The notes beneath the pieces are model-generated. The model ran no database searches and was not told where the DNA came from. It was given only the letters and a program-made list of their open reading frames with translations. From JBKBIP01 sp046297495 (GTDB lineage: Bacteria > Planctomycetota > Planctomycetia > Gemmatales > Gemmataceae), in the NCBI GenBank assembly GCA_046297495.1, contig JBKBIP010000046.1, positions 1 through 30,538 of the forward strand: DNA of 30,538 nt, written 5' to 3'. The position numbers and the translations under genes were made by a program. This document shows positions 22,235 to 28,897 of this stretch, in pieces (position 1 is the first letter of the stretch; every line of letters begins with the position of its first letter).

Positions 22235-24997
22235 TCAATCCACATACACAAACGCCGCTGAGTTGATAATTACATGGCAATATGTGGCCAGCGCTCGAAA
22301 GGCCGCTTCGTCGGGATCGGCGGCTTTTTCCTTGTTCCAAGCCATACGCAGACGGCGTAGGGTGTCCAAGCCGAGCTGCCGTTCCTCAGTGGCAGGCGGC
22401 CGGCCCAGAGCGGTCCAATACACGGCTTCGATTTGCTTGGCCGGATCGGAGCCAGCGGCTTGGTGGATGCGGTCGGCGCACGCGCTGGCCAGTTGGCGTA
22501 CTTGGGTGTCATTCTTCAGGTATAGAGCCTGAGTCGCCACGGTGGAATCGATGCGCTGCACGCAGTTGGGGTTCATCTGCGGCAGGTCGAAGGTTTCGAG
22601 CAAGGTCGGCATCTGCGAGCGGCGCTGGCGGACATAGACGCTCCGCCGCCAACCTTTGTCCGAGCCTAGCGGTGTTACCAAGCCGTCTTCGCGCACCAGC
22701 ACCGGATCGGGCGGGCCAAAGGGGGTTTCGTCTAGCTTGCCGGCCACCATCAGCAAGGAATCGTAAATCTCCTCGGCATCCAGCCGGCGCATGGTCATGC
22801 GGGACAGCCAGCGGTTGTCGGGGTCCAACTTGTCGTGCAGCGGCGTGATCGTGGACGCTTGCCGGTAGGTGTGCGACATCATGAGCAGGCGGTGCAGGGA
22901 TTTGATACTCCAAGGGGGGAAGTTCGCCGCTGGCTCGCTCGCTAAACGGGGGTTGCTGCCCACGAATTCGCGCGCCAGCCAATCGAGTAACTCGGGGTGC
23001 GTCGGCGGGGTGCCGGTGGTGCCGAAGTTGTCCAGGCTCTTGACGATGCCGGCGCCGAAATGGTGTTTCCAGACCCGATTGACGAGCACGCGGGCCGTCA
23101 GTGGATGATCTGGCTGTGTCAACCATTGAGCGAAGGCCAAACGACGGCCCGTCGATTTGGCGCCAGGATACGGCGGTGTCACCTCAAACGGCGTCTTGCC
23201 GTCGGTCAGCACGGACAGAACCCCAGGCCCGACTAATTTGGTTGGTTGCAGGTAGTCACCGCGCCGGTAGATGTAGGTCGGCGACGGCTCGCCTCGATCC
23301 CACAACGCCCGCACCAACGGCGGCGAGGCGATCATGGCTTGCAAAGCCTGCGCCTCGCGCTGCGCCTCACGGCGCTGATCCTGTTTAAGCCGGTCGATTT
23401 CCTCCTTCATCTTGGCCTTGTACGCTTCCCAGTGCTGCTCCGCTTCTTTTGTGACATAAGGAAGATAGCGATTAGGCATGTCGCTGCCGCGACCTTGGCC
23501 GGGGACCACCGCTGGCTTGAGCCAGTCGTGCTCGTCATAAGCTCCCTTGAAGACATCGGCGAGACGGAAGTAATCGCGCTGCGGGATGGGGTCATACTTA
23601 TGGCTATGGCAGCGGGCGCAGTGCAGCGTCAAGCCCAGCACCGAGGAACCGAGCACCTGGATTTCGTCGGCGACGACTTCCATCCGCTCCGGCACGAAAT
23701 TAACGACGTTGCTGCCGGTGCCGTCGGGAGCCAGGCGTAGAAAGCCGGTGGCCACGAGATTGTCCATCAATTCCTGCGTGATCTCCGGGGCGTTGGCGTA
23801 GTCGGCCAGCTCATCGCCGGCCAATTGTTCCAGTAGAAACCGATCATACGGCTTGTCATCGTTGAAGGCACGAATGACATAATCTCGATAGCGCCAAGCG
23901 TGTGGGCGTAGCGGGTCAGCACTGCGTTTCCCTTCGGAATCGGCGTAACCGGCGAGGTCAAGCCACAAGCGGCCCCAGCGCTCGCCGTAGCGCGGCGAGG
24001 CCAACAAACGGTCGATCAGCTTCTCATACGAATCGGATGAAGCATCGTTGAGAAACGCCCGCGCCTCTTCCGGTGTCGGCGGCAAGCCGGTCAGGTCGAA
24101 CGTCACCCGCCGCAACAGCGTCAGCTTGTCAGCCTCTGGCGCTTGCGCCAACCCCTTGGCAATCAATTTTTCCACGATGAAGACATCGACCGGGTTGCGG
24201 ATGATGTATGGTTCCGCCTGGATTTCTGGGACCTTGACCACCTTCGGCGGCTGAAACGACCAGAAGGCGCGGTCCTTGTCCGTCACCAAGGGATCGGGTT
24301 CGGTGGTGGCCACGTCGGGGGCGATCTCGACTTCCGGCGCCCCCAGCGCGATCCAGCGCGTGAGTCGGTCGATCTCATCGGTCCCCATCGGCTTGACGCT
24401 AACTTCCAGCAGCCGTTTGTTCGGCGGCATGACACCGGCGTGAACCTTCTTCAGAAGCAGGCTTTCCTCTGGTTTGCCGAGTACGATGGCTGGCCCAGAC
24501 TTGCCCCCCCGGAGCATCGAGGCCTTGGTGCGCAGATCCAGCCCCGCCTCTTGCTTGCGGAGGCCGTGACAGACCGTGCAGCGCAATTTCATGAGCGGCT
24601 CAATGTCATGCTGTGTGACCGCTGGTTCGGTGCTGACCACGCTATCGGCAGGCGCACCGGCGTCAAGCCAACGCCGCAGCAAGTCAAGGTGTTCCGCCGG
24701 TAGTTTGCCGGTTGGCGGCATGTGCCCTTCATGGACCATCTTGAATAACAGGCTTTCTTCCGCCTTGCCCGGCACGATCACCGGCCCCGATTCGCTCCCT
24801 CTTGACAATGCCGCCCAGCTGCTCAAATTCAAATCGGCCTTGCGCGTCTTCTCACCGTGACAGCGGCTACATTGGGCTTGCAATAACGGTTGCACGTCGC
24901 GCTCGAAGTGGGGAGAAGAATCGGCGGCACGGCAGACACTACCCAGAACCAACAGTACGGAAGCAAGCAACACTTTGGCCGATGCGGGATACATCAT
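22235..24997 (-). CDS. Planctomycete cytochrome protein with PSCyt1, DUF1549 (PSCyt2) and DUF1553 (PSD1) domains
   Basis: A 920-residue exported protein typical of planctomycetes. After a signal peptide (1 to about 25) come two PSCyt1 c-type heme domains, with C43SRCH and C140TVCH and candidate axial methionines in GHMPPTGK (about 93) and GVMPPNKR (about 190). DUF1549 follows (about 265-470), containing RRVTFDLTGLPPTPEE and a third motif C460ARCHSHKYDP. A charged coiled segment (about 520-560) leads to DUF1553 (about 620-880; FAQWLTQPDHPLTARVLVNRVWKHHFG). The role is unknown; it is presumed to work in extracytoplasmic electron transfer linked to polymer breakdown. The usual DUF1501 partner gene is not next to it. 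An insert of about 14 residues near 680-695 coincides with a dispersed repeat. GGGAGG lies nine bases before ATG 24997. Confidence 0.92.
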   Translation of the reverse strand: MMYPASAKVLLASVLLVLGSVCRAADSSPHFERDVQPLLQAQCSRCHGEKTRKADLNLSSWAALSRGSESGPVIVPGKAEESLLFKMVHEGHMPPTGKLPAEHLDLLRRWLDAGAPADSVVSTEPAVTQHDIEPLMKLRCTVCHGLRKQEAGLDLRTKASMLRGGKSGPAIVLGKPEESLLLKKVHAGVMPPNKRLLEVSVKPMGTDEIDRLTRWIALGAPEVEIAPDVATTEPDPLVTDKDRAFWSFQPPKVVKVPEIQAEPYIIRNPVDVFIVEKLIAKGLAQAPEADKLTLLRRVTFDLTGLPPTPEEARAFLNDASSDSYEKLIDRLLASPRYGERWGRLWLDLAGYADSEGKRSADPLRPHAWRYRDYVIRAFNDDKPYDRFLLEQLAGDELADYANAPEITQELMDNLVATGFLRLAPDGTGSNVVNFVPERMEVVADEIQVLGSSVLGLTLHCARCHSHKYDPIPQRDYFRLADVFKGAYDEHDWLKPAVVPGQGRGSDMPNRYLPYVTKEAEQHWEAYKAKMKEEIDRLKQDQRREAQREAQALQAMIASPPLVRALWDRGEPSPTYIYRRGDYLQPTKLVGPGVLSVLTDGKTPFEVTPPYPGAKSTGRRLAFAQWLTQPDHPLTARVLVNRVWKHHFGAGIVKSLDNFGTTGTPPTHPELLDWLAREFVGSNPRLASEPAANFPPWSIKSLHRLLMMSHTYRQASTITPLHDKLDPDNRWLSRMTMRRLDAEEIYDSLLMVAGKLDETPFGPPDPVLVREDGLVTPLGSDKGWRRSVYVRQRRSQMPTLLETFDLPQMNPNCVQRIDSTVATQALYLKNDTQVRQLASACADRIHQAAGSDPAKQIEAVYWTALGRPPATEERQLGLDTLRRLRMAWNKEKAADPDEAAFRALATYCHVIINSAAFVYVD
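22921..22947 (-). repeat. Dispersed GTTTAGCG-GCGAGCC element inside a coding sequence, copy 3
   Basis: On the minus strand it reads GTTTAGCGAGCGAGCCAGCG and continues GCGAACT. It matches the intergenic copy at 25154 at all but a few positions. It is in frame in the cytochrome gene and encodes RLASEPAAN within a stretch that interrupts the usual DUF1553 EFV...WSIKxLHRL sequence. Confidence 0.55.
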
Positions 24998-25343
24998 GAA
25001 AAAAAACCTCCCGGCAGCAATGGGGGGGCGGTTGGGTGAGGATCATGAACGCGGCCAGCAGCGCCGGTTCGTGGAGAGCATTCGGCGGGTTGGGCAAGGT
25101 TATTGTCGCGGAAGGGAGTAGGAGAGTAAAGGAAAAAAAGAGAATACCCCAAAGTTTAGCGGGCGAGCCGTCGGCGAGCCACCCATGCCGATTGTAGCGA
25201 TTCGATCACTCACGTTGAGATTAGCAACACCCGCGGATGGGAAGCCTCATTTTTCCAAAATCGATCTCTTGTGATTGCCAGGGTTTCTGGTGACAATCGA
25301 AGAGTCGTTATCTGGATATTCATTCCCTCAGCAGGTATTCCTT
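24998..25343. other. Divergent intergenic region
   Basis: This spacer of about 345 bases lies between the divergently transcribed cytochrome and desaturase genes, so it should contain both promoters, but no convincing -35/-10 pair was found on either strand. A purine-rich stretch (GGAGTAGGAGAGTAAAGG, about 25114-25131) precedes A-rich sequence. The dispersed element copy at 25154-25183 sits in the middle. Nothing else was recognised. Confidence 0.4.
25154..25183 (+). repeat. Dispersed GTTTAGCGGGCGAGCC element, copy 2
   Basis: GTTTAGCGGGCGAGCCG followed by TCGGCGAGCCACC. The first 17 bases are identical to the minus-strand copy at 2351-2380. Here GGCGAGCC appears twice as a direct repeat, whereas at 10717 the second half is inverted. 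Confidence 0.65.
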
Positions 25344-26510
25344 ATGGCGGAAGCCCCGGTTTCCTCCGCGACACCGACATCCTCTCCGGCACAACGCCCT
25401 AGCGTGCCGGTGGTACGCGGCCAGATTCCGCCCGATGTCAGTAGCCGGTCGACGGTCTTGGGATTGGCGGTGACGGTCATCGCCTTGACGGTTTATGGCG
25501 TGGCCTTCGCGGGCGTGCTGGCGGCGCCGTGGTGGCCGGCGCAAGTGGCGTGCAGTCTCGTCGCCGGCATCTTCATCGGCACGGTGTTCGTGTGTGGTCA
25601 CGATGCTTGTCACGGCAGCTTGACACCGAATGATCTCTTGAACCGCATCCTGGGGCGTGTCTGTTTCTTGCCGTCGCTGACGCCGTTCACCTCCTGGGAG
25701 TTCGCCCATAATCGGATACATCATTCCTACACCAATCTGCGCGGCCGAGACTATGCTTGGGCACCGTTTGCCAAGGACGAATACGACCGCTTGCCCCCGC
25801 TGCGCCGCCTACTGGAACGGCACTACCGCGCCTTCTGGGGTTTGGGCACCTATTATCTGGTGGAATACTGGTGGAAACATTTGCTGTTCCTGAGTCATTC
25901 GGAACGGCAAGAGATGAAACGGCCCGGCCTATTCGCGGGGGATTGTCTGCTCGTGGCCGGGTTTGCCGCCACGCAGGTTGCTGGTGTCACTTGGTGGTCC
26001 CAATCACTTTCCCCCACGGCGGGCACATGGGCGGCGTTCACCAGCTGGCCGATGTTGCTGCTGTTGGCCGTGGGACTGCCGTTTCTGATTTGGAATTGGG
26101 TGATGGGTTTTTCCATTTACCAGCATCATAACCATCCGCGCATCGTTTGGTACGCCACCAAGGAAGAATGGGACTTCTTCGCCGGACAAGTCGAAAGCAC
26201 CGTTCACATCCAATTGCCGGCGGTCTTCGAGTGGCTGTCGGCCCACATCATGCAGCACACCGCCCATCACGTGAATCCGAAGATTCCCCTCTACCGCCTC
26301 ACCGAATCACAACGCCACATCGAGCAAGCCTATCCCGCCGCTATCGTCGTCGAACGCTGGAGCATCCGCCGCATGGCCTACAACCTGGCCGTGTGTAAAC
26401 TCTATGATTATGACAACCATCGCTGGCTCAACTTCCAGGGCCGCGCCACCACGGAGCCACACCCGGCGCTGCGGGGGAGCCAACGCCAAACGATGAATCC
26501 AACAACGTGA
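25344..26510 (+). CDS. Membrane fatty acid desaturase (three-histidine-box family)
   Basis: A 388-residue integral membrane di-iron desaturase, expected to introduce a double bond into fatty acyl chains of membrane lipids using O2. The three histidine boxes are present: HDACH (about 86-90), HNRIHH (about 122-127) and HTAHH (about 304-308), with an extra YQHHNHPR at about 258-265. Hydrophobic helices lie at about 38-60, 62-84, 197-215 and 230-258. The pattern HDACHG...HNRIHHSYTN...HTAHHVNPKIPLY matches the omega-6/delta-12 (DesA-like) group. The start was placed at ATG 25344 (AGCAGG eight bases upstream); the frame is open to a TTG at 25275. Pro/Ser-rich residues 8-25 precede the first helix. 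It is apparently monocistronic; the requirement for O2 means the organism meets oxygen. Confidence 0.9.
   Translation: MAEAPVSSATPTSSPAQRPSVPVVRGQIPPDVSSRSTVLGLAVTVIALTVYGVAFAGVLAAPWWPAQVACSLVAGIFIGTVFVCGHDACHGSLTPNDLLNRILGRVCFLPSLTPFTSWEFAHNRIHHSYTNLRGRDYAWAPFAKDEYDRLPPLRRLLERHYRAFWGLGTYYLVEYWWKHLLFLSHSERQEMKRPGLFAGDCLLVAGFAATQVAGVTWWSQSLSPTAGTWAAFTSWPMLLLLAVGLPFLIWNWVMGFSIYQHHNHPRIVWYATKEEWDFFAGQVESTVHIQLPAVFEWLSAHIMQHTAHHVNPKIPLYRLTESQRHIEQAYPAAIVVERWSIRRMAYNLAVCKLYDYDNHRWLNFQGRATTEPHPALRGSQRQTMNPTT
26484..26500 (-). repeat. GATTCATCGTTTGGC, motif related to GATTCATCGNTTCGC
   Basis: Minus-strand copy of the dispersed GATTCATCG motif overlapping the last codons of the desaturase gene. It departs from the other copies at the end (TTTGGC instead of TTTCGC). 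Confidence 0.3.
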
Positions 26511-26581
26511 AAATGGGGATTCTCTTCCAATACCTATCGAATTTCGGATAAATTATTACCTCGGCTGAAAGAAAATTCCAG

Positions 26582-26628
26582 GAGCACGCAGTGCGAGCAA
26601 GTGCGGCACTGGCCCGCGCTGTGTGCTC
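26582..26628 (+). repeat. Long hairpin element A (22-bp stem, CGG loop)
   Basis: Two 22-base arms (26582-26603 and 26607-26628) pair with 18 Watson-Crick pairs, two wobbles and two mismatches around the loop CGG. The left arm begins GAGCACGCAG and the right arm ends GTGTGCTC. The 5' flank GAAAGAAAAT..CAGGAGCA is shared with the second copy at 30436. It lies 67 bases upstream of the zinc-ribbon gene start. No T-run follows, so it is not an obvious terminator. Confidence 0.7.
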
Positions 26629-26694
26629 GTTAGAATCTTGACTGCCGGAGTACTAACGTGGAAAGTTTTTGGCGAGTTGATCGAGGACCTTCCC

Positions 26695-27027
26695 ATGCCC
26701 TACGATCCCTTCGATCCCGATACCGACTCCTTCAAGCCGCCGAAGCAGCCGACGGAGGTGGCGTGCTTGCACTGTGGACAAATCTATGACAGTGACATGA
26801 TCGAATGGCGCATCGAGGAATCCAGCGATGGTTCCTTGCACGGCTTCTGGTGTTGTCCGGTGCCGGGCTGCGACGGTAAAGGGTTTGGTTTCGATATTCT
26901 GCCGACCGATCCCACCTATCAAGATGAGCATGGCGGATGGGTATGCGATGCCGAGGACGACGAAGAATCGGATTGGCCCTTCGATGATGACAAGGAAACG
27001 CCCGATGACTATAGCCATCCCAATTGA
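26695..27027 (+). CDS. Small acidic zinc-ribbon protein of unknown function
   Basis: A 110-residue, strongly acidic soluble protein. It begins MPYDPFDPDTDSFKPPK, followed by a probable zinc ribbon: CLHCGQ at about 25-30 and CCPVPGCDGKGFGFDILP at about 54-71 provide four cysteines as CxxC...CxxxxC. The C-terminal third is nearly all Asp and Glu (DAEDDEESDWPFDDDKE). The domain order resembles small planctomycete hypothetical proteins, but no named family was recognised. The start was set at ATG 26695, with GAGGACC nearby; the frame extends upstream into hairpin element A, but without a ribosome site. It is 47 bases before the DUF3137-like gene and probably co-transcribed with it and lemA. A regulatory or protein-binding role is possible, but this is a guess. 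Confidence 0.75.
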   Translation: MPYDPFDPDTDSFKPPKQPTEVACLHCGQIYDSDMIEWRIEESSDGSLHGFWCCPVPGCDGKGFGFDILPTDPTYQDEHGGWVCDAEDDEESDWPFDDDKETPDDYSHPN

Positions 27028-27059
27028 TAGTATGCCGGAAGCATCGGGCCGCTTCAGCC

Positions 27060-27066
27060 GGAGGAG
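27060..27066 (+). promoter_or_regulatory. Shine-Dalgarno selecting a TTG start
   Basis: GGAGGAG lies eight bases before TTG 27075. It is the only strong ribosome site in the region and makes the TTG the most likely start of the DUF3137-like gene. Confidence 0.6.
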
Positions 27067-27074
27067 TCGTTCCT

Positions 27075-27755
27075 TTGGAAATCGTATTTGTCATCATCGC
27101 GGTACTCGTCATCGCTTTTGCCATATACGGTCACTTCCAGGCCGAGAAACGCAAGCATGATTTGCGCGCCTGGGCCGAGGCGCGCGGCTGGGAGTTTCAG
27201 GACTACCATGACCACGACATGGAAAGACGCTATGCCCGCTTCGCTTGCTTGCAAAAAGGAAGTCAGCGCTACGCCTACAACATCATGTGCGGCCAAGACC
27301 GGCAGTTTCCCATAGTGGCTTTCGATTATCATTACGAGACCTATTCCACCGATTCCAAGGGCCGGCGGCGGACGCACCATCACCACTTCTCGGCGGTGAT
27401 TGTCGAAACCGATCTGCCCCTTAAGCCGCTGTACATCCGCAACGAAACCTTCCTGGATAAAATCGGTCAATTCTTCGGCTTCGACGACATCAACTTCGAG
27501 CTGGCCGAGTTCAGCCGGGAGTTTCACGTCTCGGCGCCGGATCGGCGCTGGGCGTATGATGTACTGCACCAGGAAGCGATGGAATTTCTACTGCGCGCCC
27601 CGCGTTTCACCCTGGAGTTGCAACCGCGCCGCGCCCTCGCCTATCGCGGCCAGACCTTTTCCGTGGCGGATTTCGAGGCGGCCATGACCGTCGTGACAGG
27701 TTTGATCGAGCGTATGCCGACATCCGTGGTGCGTGAGCTGAAAGGGGAAAACTGA
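27075..27755 (+). CDS. Membrane-anchored DUF3137-like protein, partner of LemA
   Basis: A 226-residue protein with one N-terminal helix (EIVFVIIAVLVIAFAIYGHF, about 2-21) and a cytoplasmic domain with many Tyr and His residues (YDRHY-like stretches, a run of four His near 105-108). FELAEFSREFHVSAPDRRWAYDVL near 155-178 looks like the core of the DUF3137 family, whose members are found next to LemA in many bacteria. Function is unknown. The start is the TTG at 27075, placed by GGAGGAG eight bases before it. Its stop codon overlaps the lemA start by one base (TGATG), indicating translational coupling. The DUF3137 label is by resemblance and not certain. Confidence 0.72.
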   Translation: MEIVFVIIAVLVIAFAIYGHFQAEKRKHDLRAWAEARGWEFQDYHDHDMERRYARFACLQKGSQRYAYNIMCGQDRQFPIVAFDYHYETYSTDSKGRRRTHHHHFSAVIVETDLPLKPLYIRNETFLDKIGQFFGFDDINFELAEFSREFHVSAPDRRWAYDVLHQEAMEFLLRAPRFTLELQPRRALAYRGQTFSVADFEAAMTVVTGLIERMPTSVVRELKGEN

Positions 27756-28324
27756 TGGATCCTGGAATGGTGATCCTGCTGGCCGTGCTGGCGGGCCTCG
27801 CTTGTGTCGGTATCCTGGTGGCGGTGCAGTACAACGCCCTGGTCCGGTTGCGCAATCATTGTGATGAATCTTGGTCCGGCATTGACACTGAACTGAAACG
27901 CCGCTACGACCTGATCCCGAATCTGGTCAGTACCGTGAAAGGTTACGCCAAGCATGAGCAAGACGTGCTGGAGCGCGTCATCCAGGCGCGCAACACCGCC
28001 TTGGCCAACACCGGCTCGCCCGAATCGCAAGCCCGGGATGAGAACGCCCTCATCGGCCAGCTGCGTCAGCTATTCGCGCTGGCGGAAAACTACCCCGATT
28101 TGAAGGCGAATCAAAACTTCCTGCAATTGCAAGGAGAGCTGGTGAACACGGAGGATCGCATCCAGCGCGCCCGCCGTTTCTACAACGCCAACGTCCGCGA
28201 TCTGAATACGCGCATTGAGGTATTTCCCTCGAACCTCATCGCCAATTGGTTCGGTTTCCAGAAAAAAGAACTCTTCGAGGTTGAGGATGCCGCCATGCGC
28301 CAGGCGCCGGAAGTCAAGTTCTAG
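27755..28324 (+). CDS. lemA: LemA family protein
   Basis: A 189-residue LemA-type protein: one N-terminal membrane helix (about 6-24), then a long helical domain. The family signature YNALVRLRNHCDESWSGIDTELKRRYDLIPNLVSTVKGYAKHE covers about residues 26-68, followed by LFALAENYPDLKANQNFLQLQGELVNTEDRIQRARRFYNANVRDLNTRIE (about 107-157), which matches LemA closely, and the ending FPSNLIANWFGFQKKELFEVED. LemA proteins lie at the cytoplasmic membrane; their function is not established, though they are often paired with DUF3137, TPM or M48-peptidase genes. It overlaps the previous gene by one base. The 56-base gap to nrfH contains a GATTCATCG motif. Confidence 0.95.
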   Translation: MDPGMVILLAVLAGLACVGILVAVQYNALVRLRNHCDESWSGIDTELKRRYDLIPNLVSTVKGYAKHEQDVLERVIQARNTALANTGSPESQARDENALIGQLRQLFALAENYPDLKANQNFLQLQGELVNTEDRIQRARRFYNANVRDLNTRIEVFPSNLIANWFGFQKKELFEVEDAAMRQAPEVKF

Positions 28325-28346
28325 CGATTTGATATCTATAGTATGA

Positions 28347-28361
28347 GATTCATCGCTTCGC
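28347..28361 (+). repeat. Dispersed motif GATTCATCGNTTCGC, copy
   Basis: GATTCATCGCTTCGC in the gap between lemA and nrfH, directly upstream of the nrfH ribosome site AGAGGAGG. It matches the sequence at 6897 and the arms at 1395 apart from one variable base. Confidence 0.4.
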
Positions 28362-28380
28362 GCAAAGAGGAGGCCGCGAC

Positions 28381-28857
28381 ATGAAGCTACTCGCGTTCGG
28401 CATGGCGGGATTCCCCGTGGCTATCTTTCTGGGAATGTTCCTTGGAGCAGGTTCCTACACGTTTTACTACGGCGAGGGAGCATCCTATTTCAGCAAGGAG
28501 CCGACCTCGTGCATCAACTGCCATATCATGCAACCCCATTATGATACGTGGCTCAAGAGCAGTCATCATGCCGTGGCGACCTGCGCTGACTGCCACATGC
28601 CCCGCGCGTTTCCCCATGATCTCATTGCTAAAGCAGACAATGGCTGGAACCATTCCTGGGCGTTTACCTTCCAGGACTTTCACGAGCCGATCCAGATCAA
28701 ACCGCGCAACCAACGGATATTGGAGAATAACTGTCTGGCGTGCCATGAGACATTGGTGCATCAAATGGTGGGACACCATGCCCATCTGGACCCCAAAGAA
28801 GGGGTCTCCTGCCTGCACTGTCACGCGGACGTTGGGCACACCTATCCCCCACGCTAA
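28381..28857 (+). CDS. nrfH: Cytochrome c nitrite reductase small subunit NrfH
   Basis: A 158-residue tetraheme membrane quinol dehydrogenase that passes electrons from the quinol pool to NrfA. It has an N-terminal anchor (about 5-30) with FLGMFLGAGSYTFYYGEGASYFSKEPTSCINCHIMQPHYD, the NrfH/NapC pattern in which heme 1 is CINCHxM (44-48, Met50 as the likely ligand). Three more sites follow: CADCH (68-72), CLACH (118-122) and CLHCH (144-148). AGAGGAGG lies seven bases before the ATG. The gene ends 40 bases before nrfA and is surely part of the same operon. The whole N-terminal anchor and four hemes are kept, so the protein should be functional. Confidence 0.96.
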   Translation: MKLLAFGMAGFPVAIFLGMFLGAGSYTFYYGEGASYFSKEPTSCINCHIMQPHYDTWLKSSHHAVATCADCHMPRAFPHDLIAKADNGWNHSWAFTFQDFHEPIQIKPRNQRILENNCLACHETLVHQMVGHHAHLDPKEGVSCLHCHADVGHTYPPR

Positions 28858-28897
28858 ACGGACAGGGGGTATCATCGGGAAAGGAGGAGGACAAACC

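Noticed and set aside
28442..28897. N-terminal extension of nrfA overlapping nrfH
   Set aside because: The frame is open because nrfH is read in another frame. ATG 28898 has AAGGAGGAGG and begins the expected membrane anchor.
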